Source: Massilia oculi (GTDB taxonomy: Bacteria > Pseudomonadota > Gammaproteobacteria > Burkholderiales > Burkholderiaceae_D). From it: DNA of 64,000 bases. The position numbers and the translations under genes are program-made. The stretch spans positions 124,001-188,000 of the forward strand of contig NZ_CP029343.1 of assembly GCF_003143515.1 (NCBI RefSeq), given 5' to 3'. Shown here piece after piece: positions 51,542 to 61,685 of this stretch. Position 1 is the first letter of the stretch; the number at the start of each line of letters is the position of its first letter. Below the pieces are notes generated by a model, which did not search any database, was not told where the DNA came from, and worked only from the letters and a program-made list of their open reading frames with translations.

Positions 51542-53173
51542 CTAGCCGGCACCCTCGATGGTGATCACGTCCGGGGCCACCAGGCCGCCGGCGATGCGGG
51601 CATGCCCCGGCAGGAATGGCATGGCTTGGGTCAGGCGACTGCTGGGCCGGGCACCCATCATGCCCACCTGGGCGGCGAGAGCATCCCACAGGGCGTCCGC
51701 CTGGGTGCGCAGCGCCAGGTAGCGTTCGGCCTGCTCACGGCCATGGGCCAGCAGCGCCCGGGCCAGCAAGGGATCGCGGTCGAACTTGGAGAACAGGCCC
51801 AGTTCCTTGCGCACCACCGCGCCGACCGCCTCGCCGTCGAGCACGATGCGCACCACCTCGATCGGCTTGTCGTGGGGCCGGGAGCGCTGGCCCGGATCGT
51901 CCAGCCGGGCATTGATGGCTTCGATGAAGGCGACCTCCTGGTTCAGCGACAGGTTGCCCGACAGCGTGTCGCGCCGGTGCCACAGCTCGTCGCCCGACTG
52001 GGCGTTGCCGGGACCGGCGACCTTGCCGCTGAAGTCGTAGCGGTCCGGGTTGATCTGCAGGATCCAGACCCCGTCCGGCTTCCTGGCCGGGTCCAGGCCG
52101 GACGAGATGAAATTCTTGATCGGCGGGTTTTGCGAGAACAGGCCGTCCCAGCATGCCATGCGGCGCGGCTCGTGGGTTTCGGGGTCGACCGCCTGGACCG
52201 GCTGCGCCATGAAGACCCAGGGCAGCGAGGCCGAGGCCACCACTGCGTCGAGGGTGATGCCGGCATCGTTCGGCGCATGTTCCGAACTGAAGGCGACGAA
52301 GGCGCCGCTATCGATGTCCACCGCGCCGATCAGCAATTGCGGCAGCGCGCGGGTGGCGTGGCGCACCGCATGCGCCAGGCCGTCGAGGGTATCGCGCTCG
52401 AAGCGCAACGCCGGCAATTGCAGGCCGTCGAACACGACGCGCAGCAGCGTATCGGACGCCAGCCCGTGCGCCTTCGACCAGGCCGCGATCCAAGCGCTGG
52501 AAGACAGCCGGGCCCGGATGTCCTGCTCGATCGCAGCCTGGCGGGCGTGCAGCCGTTCGCGCTCGCCCGGCGCGCCGGCCATCCGCGCCTCGAGCGCGAT
52601 CGCCTGCCAACGCCTGATTTCTTGGGGGATGCTGCAGAAGTCGCCGATCGCGCCAACCAGGTCGAAATCGACGTGCGGGGCGATCGACTCGCGCAGCTGG
52701 AAATAGGGCCCGCGGACCCAGCCGCCCAGCGCCGGCCACATCGCGGCCATCATCGGCCAGGTCGCGGTGGCGAAACTTTCGATTTCGCGCAGCGGCGACA
52801 GATAGGGACTGAACTTGAGGTCGACCTGGGCCAGGCTGCCCATCCACTGGCCGATGTCGTTCAGCAGGCGCTCGCCCGGCGCCCGGGCGCAGTTCGCATC
52901 CCAGAAGCGCTCGAGCCCGGCCCTGGCCGCATCGGGGCCGCCTGCCAGGTATCCGTACCAGGCCAGCAAGGCGCTGATGGCGCCGCCCGAAGTGCCGCTG
53001 ATGCCGGTCAGGCGCAGCACGTCGCCCGGTTCCCCGGCCAGCATCGACTGCCCCTGGCTCGTCGCCAGCTCGGCGTTGCGAAACTGCGGCAGCAGCACCG
53101 GCAGGGCGCCGGCGGCGTAGGCAGCGTGACTGCCGCCGCCCTGGCAGGCGATGGCGATGTTTTTGACAGGCAT
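51542..53173 (-). CDS. Patatin-like phospholipase
   Basis: The product is 543 aa from ATG 53173 with GGGAGG upstream. The patatin fold shows the oxyanion loop CQGGGSHAAYAAG, the nucleophile motif GISGTSGGAISALLAW (G-x-S-x-G) and the Asp of the dyad in the CWDGLFSQNPP (DG) motif. The first ORF part is longer than needed. Without a signal peptide it likely acts inside the cell on lipids, possibly in polyhydroxyalkanoate or membrane lipid turnover. Neighbours give no further hint. Confidence 0.9.
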   Translation of the reverse strand: MPVKNIAIACQGGGSHAAYAAGALPVLLPQFRNAELATSQGQSMLAGEPGDVLRLTGISGTSGGAISALLAWYGYLAGGPDAARAGLERFWDANCARAPGERLLNDIGQWMGSLAQVDLKFSPYLSPLREIESFATATWPMMAAMWPALGGWVRGPYFQLRESIAPHVDFDLVGAIGDFCSIPQEIRRWQAIALEARMAGAPGERERLHARQAAIEQDIRARLSSSAWIAAWSKAHGLASDTLLRVVFDGLQLPALRFERDTLDGLAHAVRHATRALPQLLIGAVDIDSGAFVAFSSEHAPNDAGITLDAVVASASLPWVFMAQPVQAVDPETHEPRRMACWDGLFSQNPPIKNFISSGLDPARKPDGVWILQINPDRYDFSGKVAGPGNAQSGDELWHRRDTLSGNLSLNQEVAFIEAINARLDDPGQRSRPHDKPIEVVRIVLDGEAVGAVVRKELGLFSKFDRDPLLARALLAHGREQAERYLALRTQADALWDALAAQVGMMGARPSSRLTQAMPFLPGHARIAGGLVAPDVITIEGAG

Positions 53174-53325
53174 GATGTCCTCCCTCGTCCGATTCGACAC
53201 GCGAGGCAGGCATTCGCCCATGGATGAAGCTCAGGCACCGGAAACGCCGGCCTGTCGCTTTTAGGCAGTTGGCACGGCGCACAGTTCCCCGTTCGGTCCG
53301 GCGCCAGCGTCGAAAGCCATACGCA

Positions 53326-53400
53326 TGATAACGATTTCATCAGAATCGCAACGTTATCAATAAATATTTACAACAAGACCAACAAGCAAATGATTGCGCC
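53326..53400. promoter_or_regulatory. Dyad and shared 11-mer upstream of the receptor gene
   Basis: TGATAACG (53326-53333) and CGTTATCA (53352-53359) are inverted repeats with 18 bases between them. At 53390-53400 lies AATGATTGCGC, identical to half of the palindrome before the GH43 gene at 15991-16001. The region is AT-rich, as expected for a promoter of the receptor gene at 53516. Binding proteins are unknown. Confidence 0.4.
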
Positions 53401-53515
53401 AAACATTAGGTGTTATATTTACTGACAGGTTATGCGGTGGCCGCCTGCGGTCCGCCGTCGACCCAGGCAAAGAATCCCACAGACGGGTTCTTCACAACAA
53501 AGACGGAGACACAAT

Positions 53516-56500
53516 ATGAGTCAATTGAAGAAGTCGGCCATTGCCGTGGGCGTCGCACATCTGTGCTGGTTGTCGGCGGCCTTCGCGCAGGACGCCGCGC
53601 CAGCGACAAGCGCCGCCCCGGCCGGCCCCCAGGTGGTCACGGTGACCGGCCAGCGCGCCGCCCTCGACAGCGCCCAGCAGCTCAAGAAGAACTCGGACGA
53701 AGTGGTCGATTCGATCGTCGCCGAGGACATCGGCAAGCTACCCGACAAATCCATCACCGAAGTGCTGCAGCGGGTGCCGGGCGTGACCATCGACCGCACC
53801 ATGTCGCGCGCCGACCCCGAGCACTTCTCGGTGGAAGGCTCGGGCGTGTCGATCCGTGGCCTCTCCTGGGTCCGCTCGGAACTGAATGGCCGCGATTCCT
53901 TCTCGTCCACCGGCGGCCGGGCCCTGAACTTCGAGGACGTGCCGCCCGAGCTGATGGCCGGCGTCGACGTCTACAAGAACCCCTCGGCCGAGCAGATCGA
54001 GGGCGGCATCTCGGGCCTGGTCAACCTGCGCACCGCCCTGCCGTTCGACATCAAGGGCCAGCGCATCTCGGGCAGCATCGAGGGCACCTATTCCGAACTC
54101 AAGAAGGGGAAGACCCGGCCCGCCGGCTCGATCCTGTACTCGAACCGCTGGCAGACCGGCATCGGCGAGATCGGCGCCCTGGTCAACTTCGCCAGCTCGC
54201 GCAGCGTGACCCGCACCGACGCCTTCCAGGTCGAACCGTATTATCCGGTGGCCGGCGCCGAGCCGGGTCGCACCGTGTGGATCCCGAAAGGCGCGCAGTG
54301 GCGCACGCTGGACTTCGACCGCAAGCGCCAGGGCACCTATGGCGCGCTGCAGTGGAAGAAGGACAATACTCTCAAGAGCCACCTGACGTGGTTCCGCTCC
54401 AAATACGATATGCGCTGGGACGAGAACGCGCTGTTCTCGGCCGAAGGCAACCCGACCGACCTGCGCGTGGAAAACGGCGTCTACGATGCCAACGGCGCGT
54501 TCATGAGCGGCATCATCACCAACCCCACCGCCGGCAGCATCGAATACGCCAACAATGCCCGCACCGCGAGCCGCGATTCGACCACCACCGACATCGCCTG
54601 GAATGTCGAGTGGAAGCCGGCCAGCAACTGGACGGTGACGTCGGACTACCAACATGTCAAGGCGCGGTCGGAAGGCTTCGATTCGACGGTCGCTCTCGGC
54701 ACTTTGATGCCGCAGTTGAATCTCGACCTGACCGGCAAGCTCCCGCGCATCAACTTCAGCCCGTCGCAAGCGGCGGCGATGAGCGACCCGAACAACTTCT
54801 TCTGGGCGTTCTCGATGGAGCACCTGGATCGCAGCGTGGCCGAACAGAAGGCCTGGAAGGGCGACGTCAAGTACGATTTCGACCATCCCGTGCTGCGCGA
54901 CCTGCGCATCGGCGTGCGCCTGACCGACCGCGATGCCAAGACCATCGTGTCCAATCCCGACTTCAACTGGGTCGCCATTTCCCAGCGCTGGATGATGCCG
55001 TGGCAGATCGGCAACCTGGCCTATCTCAGCGATCCGCGCTTCCAGGCCCCGACCACGGTCAATCAGTTCAACAATTTCTTCAACGGCGATGCCAGCGTGC
55101 CCGCCATTATCTTCCCGGCGCGTTCGGTCACCGGAGGCTATCCGGGCAGCTATGCCCAGTTGCACAGTTTCCACGACATCCTGTGCGCCGACGTCGGCAA
55201 CACCTGCGCGCCATGGAAGCCGGCTGCCTTCGGAGAAGCCAATCCCTCAGGCGACAATGAGCAAGGCGAGAAAACCAAGGCGCTGTACACGCAGATGCGC
55301 TTCGGTTTCGATAACCTGCGCTTCCCGGTCGACGGCAACGTCGGCGTTCGCTACGTCAAGACCGACGCCAAGTCCTACGGCTACACGGTCTACAACTCGA
55401 CGTTCAACATTCCGCCAGGCGGCACCACCGGCCTGCCCGTCCCGGTCATCGCGCCTTTCGCCGGTCGCGAGGACTACGCGAACAGCTATCACAACTGGCT
55501 ACCCAGCCTCAATCTGCGGATGAAGGCAAGCGACGAGCTGCAGTTCCGGTTCGCGATCGGCAAGGGCATGTCGCGCCCCAACTTCGACCAATTGCAGGCC
55601 TACACCACACTCAGCCAGAACGTGACGAGCACCACGACCGGCACCGGCGCCGGCCAGGTCACCAACGTCACTTCGATCGGCCACACCGGCGAGGCCAAGG
55701 GCAATCCGCTGCTGCGCCCCGTCACCTCGCGCAACATCGACCTGACCGCCGAATGGTATTTCGCCAAGGCGGGCTCGCTTACCGTGGGCCTGTTCGACAA
55801 GCGCCTGCGCGACATCATCATCAAGCAGAGCTCGTTCTACCAGCTGACCGACTCGGCCGGTCGTGCAATCGATTTCACCGTCGCCACACCGGTCAATGGC
55901 GCACGCGGCAGCGCGCGCGGCATCGAAGTGGCCTACCAGCAGTACTTCGACCGCCTGCCGGGCTGGCTGGCCGGCTTCGGGGTCCAGGCCAACTACACCC
56001 ACGTCAAGACCAAGCGCGACCTGTACGATCCCGTCTTCTCGCCATGGTGCGGCGCAGGCAACAATGCCGCCAACCTGAACCTGAACCTGAACGGCTGCGA
56101 TACCGATGGCCGCTCCTTCGGCGACCTGCCGCTGGAGTACATGTCACGCAACTCCTACAACCTGGCGCTGCTGTACGACCGCGGCCCCTGGTCGGCGCGC
56201 CTGGCCTGGAGCTGGCGTTCGAAGAGCCTGCTGGGCAATAACAACAACGGCACCAACGGCACCAACGGGGTCGACACCAATCCCGACAGCCCGACCTTCG
56301 GCCAGAGCGTGGTCGCCTGGGGCCTGCCGATCTGGGCCGACGACTATGGCCAGCTCGATGGCGGCGTCAGCTACAAGTTCAACGACAACTACCGCATCGA
56401 CTTCCAGGCCCAGAACCTGACCGACGCGAAGTACAAGCAGATCATGAGCCACCATGTCGGCGACAAGGGCCGCGCGTGGTTCGTGTCAGGGCCGCGCTAC

Positions 56501-56527
56501 AGCGTGCGTCTTGGCGTGTCGTTCTGA
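53516..56527 (+). CDS. TonB-dependent receptor (TonB-Xanth-Caul type)
   Basis: The product is 1003 aa from ATG 53516 (GGAG upstream). A signal peptide (ends AAFAQ) is followed by the plug domain (VVDSIVAEDIGKLPDKSITE, VLQRVPGVTIDRTMSRADPE) and a 22-strand barrel ending in YSVRLGVSF with the terminal Phe. The plug sequence fits the TIGR01782 subgroup, which often imports plant-derived sugars. With GH3, GH39 and a sugar-type AraC regulator downstream on the same strand it is likely the outer-membrane importer of xylo-oligosaccharides. Confidence 0.92.
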   Translation: MSQLKKSAIAVGVAHLCWLSAAFAQDAAPATSAAPAGPQVVTVTGQRAALDSAQQLKKNSDEVVDSIVAEDIGKLPDKSITEVLQRVPGVTIDRTMSRADPEHFSVEGSGVSIRGLSWVRSELNGRDSFSSTGGRALNFEDVPPELMAGVDVYKNPSAEQIEGGISGLVNLRTALPFDIKGQRISGSIEGTYSELKKGKTRPAGSILYSNRWQTGIGEIGALVNFASSRSVTRTDAFQVEPYYPVAGAEPGRTVWIPKGAQWRTLDFDRKRQGTYGALQWKKDNTLKSHLTWFRSKYDMRWDENALFSAEGNPTDLRVENGVYDANGAFMSGIITNPTAGSIEYANNARTASRDSTTTDIAWNVEWKPASNWTVTSDYQHVKARSEGFDSTVALGTLMPQLNLDLTGKLPRINFSPSQAAAMSDPNNFFWAFSMEHLDRSVAEQKAWKGDVKYDFDHPVLRDLRIGVRLTDRDAKTIVSNPDFNWVAISQRWMMPWQIGNLAYLSDPRFQAPTTVNQFNNFFNGDASVPAIIFPARSVTGGYPGSYAQLHSFHDILCADVGNTCAPWKPAAFGEANPSGDNEQGEKTKALYTQMRFGFDNLRFPVDGNVGVRYVKTDAKSYGYTVYNSTFNIPPGGTTGLPVPVIAPFAGREDYANSYHNWLPSLNLRMKASDELQFRFAIGKGMSRPNFDQLQAYTTLSQNVTSTTTGTGAGQVTNVTSIGHTGEAKGNPLLRPVTSRNIDLTAEWYFAKAGSLTVGLFDKRLRDIIIKQSSFYQLTDSAGRAIDFTVATPVNGARGSARGIEVAYQQYFDRLPGWLAGFGVQANYTHVKTKRDLYDPVFSPWCGAGNNAANLNLNLNGCDTDGRSFGDLPLEYMSRNSYNLALLYDRGPWSARLAWSWRSKSLLGNNNNGTNGTNGVDTNPDSPTFGQSVVAWGLPIWADDYGQLDGGVSYKFNDNYRIDFQAQNLTDAKYKQIMSHHVGDKGRAWFVSGPRYSVRLGVSF

Positions 56528-56597
56528 GGCGCCAACCGGTCGCGCCGTCCGTCAAGGGCGGCGCGACCGTGATAAAAACAAACAAGGAGACAAGAGT

Positions 56598-58790
56598 ATG
56601 CAGCATGCTTTGCCGAACGCCCGCTGGGCCATTGCCCTCGCCGCCGCCTGCGCCGTCCAGTGCGCGCACGCGGCCCCCGACGACGCCCAGCAACGCGCGA
56701 CCAGGCTGGTGAGCCAGATGACCATCGACGAAAAGATCGGCATGGTGTTCGGCCAGTTCGGCACCGAATTCCAGGGCAAGCAGCCGCCCGCCGAGGCCCT
56801 GGTGCAGTCGGCCGGCTACATCAAGGGCATTGAGCGCCTGGGCATCACGCCGCAGTGGCTGACCGACGCCGGCATCGGCGTCGCCTCGCAGCCGGGCAAG
56901 CAGACCCGCGAGCGCACCTCGCTGCCGGCGGGGATCGCCACCGCCGCCACCTGGAACCCGGCGCTGGCCTTCAAGGGCGCCGCCATGATCGGCAAGGAAG
57001 CGCGCCTGTCGGGCTTCAACGTGATGCTGGGCGGGAGCGTCAACCTGGCGCGCGAGCCGCGCAACGGCCGCAACTTCGAATACACCGGCGAAGACCCGCT
57101 GCTGGCCGGGATCATGGCCGGCGAACAGATTCGCGGCGTGCAGTCGAACCACGTGATCTCGACCGTCAAGCACTATGCCTACAACGACCAGGAAACGGGC
57201 CGCAACCACCTGAACGTCAAGATCAACGACGCGGCCGGCCGCATGTCCGACCTGATGGCCTTCCAGATCGCCATCGAGCGCGGCAACCCGGGCGCGGTCA
57301 TGTGTTCGTACAACCGCATCGGCGGCGTGTATGGCTGCGAGAACGACCATCTGCTGAACAAGGTGCTCAAGCGCGACTGGGGCTACAAGGGCTATGTGAT
57401 GTCCGACTGGGGCGCCGTGCACTCGACCATTCCCGCAGCGCTGGCCGGCCTGGACCAGCAGTCCGGCTACCCCTTCGACAAATCGCCCTACTTCGACGGC
57501 GCGCTCAAGGAGGCGGTGCAGAACGGCCACGTGCCGCAGGCGCGCCTGGACGATATGGTGGCGCGCATCCTGTGGGCGATGGGCACGCACGGCGTGCTGG
57601 ATCACCCGGTCAAGGTGCGCGACAAGGAGATCGACTACGCCGCCCACGCCCGCATCTCGCAGGAAGACGCGGAGGAAGGCATCGTCCTGCTCAAGAACGC
57701 AAACAAGATCCTGCCGCTGGCACCGGGACTGAAGCGCATCGCCATCATCGGCGGCCACGCCAACAAGGGCGTGCTGTCCGGCGGCGGGTCGGCCCAGGTC
57801 TATCCGCGCGGCGGCATGGCGGTGCCGAACGAGGGACCGGCGGCCTGGCCCGGGCCGATGGTCTATCTGCCGGGATCGCCGATGCAGGCCCTGGCACGCC
57901 GCAGCAAGGCGAAGCTCGACTGGCATGACGGCAAGGACGCCGCTGCGGCCGCGAAAGCCGCCGCCGGCGCGGACGTGGTGCTGGTGTTCGCGACCCAGTG
58001 GACCTCCGAGGCGAACGACGTGCCCAACCTGTCGCTGCCGAACGCCCAGGACGCACTGATCGCCGCCGTGGCCAGGGCCAACCCGCGTACGGTGGTGGTG
58101 CTGCAGACCGGCACGCCGGTGACGATGCCGTGGGTCGACCAGGTCGCTGGCGTCGTCCAGGCCTGGTATCCGGGCACGAATGGCGGCGAGGCGATCGCGC
58201 GCGTGCTGAGCGGCGAAGTGGATGCCTCGGGACGCCTGCCGCAGACCTTCCCGCTGTCCGAGAGCCAGCTGCCGCGCTCGACACTCGATGGTCTCGACCT
58301 GCCCAAGGACAGCCGCTTCGACGTCGACTACGACATCGAAGGCGCGGCGGTCGGCTACAAATGGTTCGACCTGAAGGGCATCAAACCGCTGTTCGCCTTC
58401 GGCCACGGCCTGTCGTACACGAGCTTTACCTACACCAATCTCAAGGCCGAGGCGGCGGACGGCGCCATCCAGGTCAGCTTCGACACCCTGAACAGCGGAG
58501 CGCGCGCCGGCAAGGCGGTGCCGCAAATATACGTGTCGAAGGTCGGGGCCGGCTGGGAAGCGCCAAAGCGGCTGGGCGGCTGGGACAAGCTGGCCCTGAA
58601 TGCCGGCGAGCGCCGCGCCAGCAAGGTCGCGGTCGACCCGCGCACGCTGGCGGTGTTCGACGCGGCGTCGAACCGCTGGAAGATCGCGGCCGGCGAATAC
58701 CGGGTGATGCTCGCGACGGCGGCCGACGCCCCGGTGCAGACGGTGACCGTGCGCCTGCCGGCGCGCGAGTTCGCGGCGGGAGCGCGCTGA
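56598..58790 (+). CDS. GH3 beta-glucosidase / beta-xylosidase
   Basis: The product is 730 aa from ATG 56598 (AAGGAG upstream). A signal peptide (ends CAHA) points to the periplasm. The GH3 N domain has the nucleophile Asp in GYVMSDWGAVHS and the substrate-binding KHYAYNDQETGRN. The C domain and a fibronectin III-like end (ALNAGERRASKVAVDPRTLA) complete it. It probably releases terminal glucose or xylose from oligosaccharides imported by the receptor upstream. Confidence 0.92.
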   Translation: MQHALPNARWAIALAAACAVQCAHAAPDDAQQRATRLVSQMTIDEKIGMVFGQFGTEFQGKQPPAEALVQSAGYIKGIERLGITPQWLTDAGIGVASQPGKQTRERTSLPAGIATAATWNPALAFKGAAMIGKEARLSGFNVMLGGSVNLAREPRNGRNFEYTGEDPLLAGIMAGEQIRGVQSNHVISTVKHYAYNDQETGRNHLNVKINDAAGRMSDLMAFQIAIERGNPGAVMCSYNRIGGVYGCENDHLLNKVLKRDWGYKGYVMSDWGAVHSTIPAALAGLDQQSGYPFDKSPYFDGALKEAVQNGHVPQARLDDMVARILWAMGTHGVLDHPVKVRDKEIDYAAHARISQEDAEEGIVLLKNANKILPLAPGLKRIAIIGGHANKGVLSGGGSAQVYPRGGMAVPNEGPAAWPGPMVYLPGSPMQALARRSKAKLDWHDGKDAAAAAKAAAGADVVLVFATQWTSEANDVPNLSLPNAQDALIAAVARANPRTVVVLQTGTPVTMPWVDQVAGVVQAWYPGTNGGEAIARVLSGEVDASGRLPQTFPLSESQLPRSTLDGLDLPKDSRFDVDYDIEGAAVGYKWFDLKGIKPLFAFGHGLSYTSFTYTNLKAEAADGAIQVSFDTLNSGARAGKAVPQIYVSKVGAGWEAPKRLGGWDKLALNAGERRASKVAVDPRTLAVFDAASNRWKIAAGEYRVMLATAADAPVQTVTVRLPAREFAAGAR

Positions 58791-58799
58791 GGGCACGCC

Positions 58800-60101
58800 A
58801 TGCACGCCTTCCAACGCCGGGCGCTGCTGGCCTTCGTGGGGCTGCTCATGGCGAGCATCCTGCTTGGCCTCGCCGGTTACCGCCGCAGCTTCCTCGACGT
58901 CGCGCTCCTGAGCGGTCCGGGCGACGGCCAGGCGGCCTGGCGCGTCGTTCCGGGTGGCGACGCGTCGGCCGGCGGCGCATCGAACGTGCGGGTGCTCGAC
59001 GACGGCCGGCGCCTGCGCATGGCGCTGACCGTCGCCAGCGGCCCGGCCTATCCCTACGCACAAGCGAATCTGTTCTTCGCGGGAGCGGACGGAGAGCCGG
59101 CGCACGCCGACCTGACGCGTTATGCCTCGATATCCTTCGTCGCCACCTGCGCGCCGCGCAATACCTTGTCGCTGGTGGCGCCAACCTTCGAGGAGGGACT
59201 GTCCCGGCGCGGCGACCCGGCCAGCTACCGCGCTCCCGCGAGCTTCTTTTCCTGCAGCGAGCAAGGCAGCCGGGTCGAGCTGGACCTGACGCGCATGGAG
59301 ACGCCGCAATGGTGGTTCGCCCATTCGGGGCTGCCGCTGTCGCGCCAATCCTACAGCCTGGACCAGGTGCCCAAGCTGGCCATCGGCAGCACTTTCCAGA
59401 CGCCGCGCGACGTGCCGCTGGTGGTCGACGTCAGCAGCCTGACCTTGCACGGCCGCGACCTGCGCTGGATCTTCGTTCCCGCCACGGCCCTGCTGCTCGC
59501 CTGGGCCGGCTTCGGCCTGTGGCTGTTCCGCGCCCACGCGCGCGCCCTGCGCCGCGAGCTGCAGGACAAGCTGCAGAAGGACTTGCCGATCGTGGCCTAC
59601 CAGCAGCTCTCGCTCGAGCTCCCGCTCGAGCCGCGCCGCGACCGCGAAAAGGCGGCCATCCTGCAGGCGCTGGCGAGCCGCTACTCTGATGCCGAACTGG
59701 ACCTCGACGCCGTGGTGCAGGCCGCCGGCGTCAATCGCAACAAGGTCAACGAGATCCTCAAGGCCGAACTGGGCTTCACCTTCACCGGCTACCTGAACAA
59801 GCTGCGCCTGACCGAGGCCGCGCGGCTGCTGGCCGAAAAGGGATCGGCCACGGTTTCCGAGATCGCCCACACGGTCGGCTACAACAACGCCTCTTACTTC
59901 AACAAGCTGTTCAGGCAGGAGTATGGCTGCACGCCAAAGGCGTTCCGCGCCTCGCTGTCCGGCGCGCCGGATGCGGTTGCGGGTCAGGACACCTGCACTG
60001 ACACGTCCGGCACGATTGCTTCAACTATCCGCATGACCCACGCCACGGCGGGCGGCGCGGCGTATGCTGGCCATTCCTCACCACGGAAATGCGATCCATG
60101 A
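58800..60101 (+). CDS. Membrane-anchored AraC-type regulator
   Basis: The product is 433 aa. A helix near the N-terminus (ALLAFVGLLMASILLGLAGY) and a second at about residues 222-242 (WIFVPATALLLAWAGFGLWL) enclose a periplasmic domain of about 190 residues. A cytoplasmic C-terminal AraC/XylS HTH follows (DLDAVVQAAGVNRNKVNEIL, then SEIAHTVGYNNASYFNKLFR and QEYGCTPKAFRASL). It is thus a one-component sensor across the membrane, likely reading a sugar in the periplasm to control this locus. It sits between GH3 and GH39 and its stop overlaps the next ATG. Confidence 0.85.
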   Translation: MHAFQRRALLAFVGLLMASILLGLAGYRRSFLDVALLSGPGDGQAAWRVVPGGDASAGGASNVRVLDDGRRLRMALTVASGPAYPYAQANLFFAGADGEPAHADLTRYASISFVATCAPRNTLSLVAPTFEEGLSRRGDPASYRAPASFFSCSEQGSRVELDLTRMETPQWWFAHSGLPLSRQSYSLDQVPKLAIGSTFQTPRDVPLVVDVSSLTLHGRDLRWIFVPATALLLAWAGFGLWLFRAHARALRRELQDKLQKDLPIVAYQQLSLELPLEPRRDREKAAILQALASRYSDAELDLDAVVQAAGVNRNKVNEILKAELGFTFTGYLNKLRLTEAARLLAEKGSATVSEIAHTVGYNNASYFNKLFRQEYGCTPKAFRASLSGAPDAVAGQDTCTDTSGTIASTIRMTHATAGGAAYAGHSSPRKCDP

Positions 60102-61681
60102 GAATTCAGCCATTCGTCCGGCCCTTGCTGGCCGCCGCGTTGACATTGACTTTCAGCGCGCTGCCTTTCAGCGCGCTCGCGCAGCAGCGCACTATCGACG
60201 TCGACGTCACCCAGGTCCAGGGCAAGCTCGACCGCATGTTCAACCTGTCGGTCGGCGCCGGCCGCGCCAACGAAGGCTTGCGCGCCGACTGGCAGCAGCA
60301 ACTGGCCGAGATCCGGCGCGACGCGGGCTTTCGCTACATCCGCTTCCACGGCCTCCTGTCCGACGACATGGGCGTGTACCGGATCGACGCCCAGGGCAAG
60401 GAACAGGTCAACTTCCAGTACATCGATGCGCTGTTCGACTATCTGCTGAGCATTGGCATCAAGCCCTTCGTCGAGCTGGGCTTCATGCCCAATGCCATGG
60501 CCAGCGGCAGCAAGACGATCTTCTGGTGGCGCGGCAACGTCACGCCGCCGCGCGACTATGGCCAATGGGAGCGCTTGATCGAGGCCCTCGCGCGGCACTG
60601 GACCGAACGCTATGGCCGCGACGAGGTGGCGAGCTGGTACTTCGAGGTGTGGAACGAACCGAACCTGGACGGCTTCTGGGCCGGGACCCAGGACGAGTAC
60701 TTCCGCTTGTACACCCACGCGGCGCGCGCCATCAAGCGCGTCGACCCGGCCTACCGGGTCGGCGGGCCCGCCACGGCCGGCGCGGCCTGGATACCCGAGA
60801 TGATCGCCCATGCCGACAAGAACAAGGTGCCGCTGGACTTCGTCAGCACCCATTCCTATGGCGTGAGCCAGGGCTTCCTGGACGAATTCGGCACCACCGG
60901 GACGATCCTCAGCAAGGACGACATGGCGGTGGCCAGCGACGTGCTGAAAAACCGCAAGGAAATCGCCGCCTCCCCCATGCCGAAGCTCGAGCTGCACTAC
61001 ACCGAATGGAGTTCGTCCTACACCCCGGCCGATCCGACCCACGACAGCTACCATCAGGCCGCCTATATCCTGAAAAAGCTCAAGCAGAGCAGCGGCGCCG
61101 TGCAGTCGATGTCGTACTGGGTCTTTACCGATATCTTCGAGGAGCCCGGTCCGCGCTTCGAGGCCTTCCACGGCGGCTTCGGCCTGATGAACACGCAGGG
61201 CATCAAGAAACCGGCCTATTTCGCCTACCAGTTCCTGAACCAGCTCGGCCACACCGAGCTGAAGAACGCGGACAAGGATTCCTGGGCGACGCGCGACGAC
61301 AAGGGCAATGCCCAGGTCCTGCTATGGGACGTGACCCATACGCTGCCCGACAAGGTCAACAACCAGCAGTTCTACGCCAGGGACTTGCCCCCGAAGGTTA
61401 AGGGCCAGGTTGCGGTGACGCTGCGCGGCCTGAAGCCGGGCGCCTATGCGATGACGGTGTCGCAGGTCGGCTACAAGCAGAACGACGCCTTCACCGCCTA
61501 TATCGGCATGGGCTCGCCGAAGCAACTGACCCGGCAGCAGGTAACGACGCTCAAGGCCCACGCCACCGGCAAGCCGTCGCGGCAACAGACGGTCACCGTC
61601 GGCGCCGATGGACGGCTGGCCACCAGCCTGCCGCTGCGCGAGAACGACGTCTACCTGCTCCAGTTCGCCCCGGCAAAATGA
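60098..61681 (+). CDS. GH39 beta-xylosidase-like glycosidase
   Basis: The product is 527 aa from ATG 60098, which overlaps the regulator stop (ATGA). A signal peptide (ends LAQQ) is followed by a (beta/alpha)8 barrel. The acid/base Glu lies in YFEVWNEPNLDGFWAG and the nucleophile Glu in ELHYTEWSSSYTPADP, both as in GH39. A C-terminal beta domain follows. GH39 enzymes hydrolyse beta-1,4-xylosides; coupling to a sensor regulator suggests regulated use of xylan oligomers. Confidence 0.88.
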   Translation: MRIQPFVRPLLAAALTLTFSALPFSALAQQRTIDVDVTQVQGKLDRMFNLSVGAGRANEGLRADWQQQLAEIRRDAGFRYIRFHGLLSDDMGVYRIDAQGKEQVNFQYIDALFDYLLSIGIKPFVELGFMPNAMASGSKTIFWWRGNVTPPRDYGQWERLIEALARHWTERYGRDEVASWYFEVWNEPNLDGFWAGTQDEYFRLYTHAARAIKRVDPAYRVGGPATAGAAWIPEMIAHADKNKVPLDFVSTHSYGVSQGFLDEFGTTGTILSKDDMAVASDVLKNRKEIAASPMPKLELHYTEWSSSYTPADPTHDSYHQAAYILKKLKQSSGAVQSMSYWVFTDIFEEPGPRFEAFHGGFGLMNTQGIKKPAYFAYQFLNQLGHTELKNADKDSWATRDDKGNAQVLLWDVTHTLPDKVNNQQFYARDLPPKVKGQVAVTLRGLKPGAYAMTVSQVGYKQNDAFTAYIGMGSPKQLTRQQVTTLKAHATGKPSRQQTVTVGADGRLATSLPLRENDVYLLQFAPAK

Positions 61682-61685
61682 TGGG

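Noticed and set aside
56442..59870. 1142-aa minus-strand open frame
   Set aside because: It lies antisense to the GH3 and AraC genes and has shadow composition.
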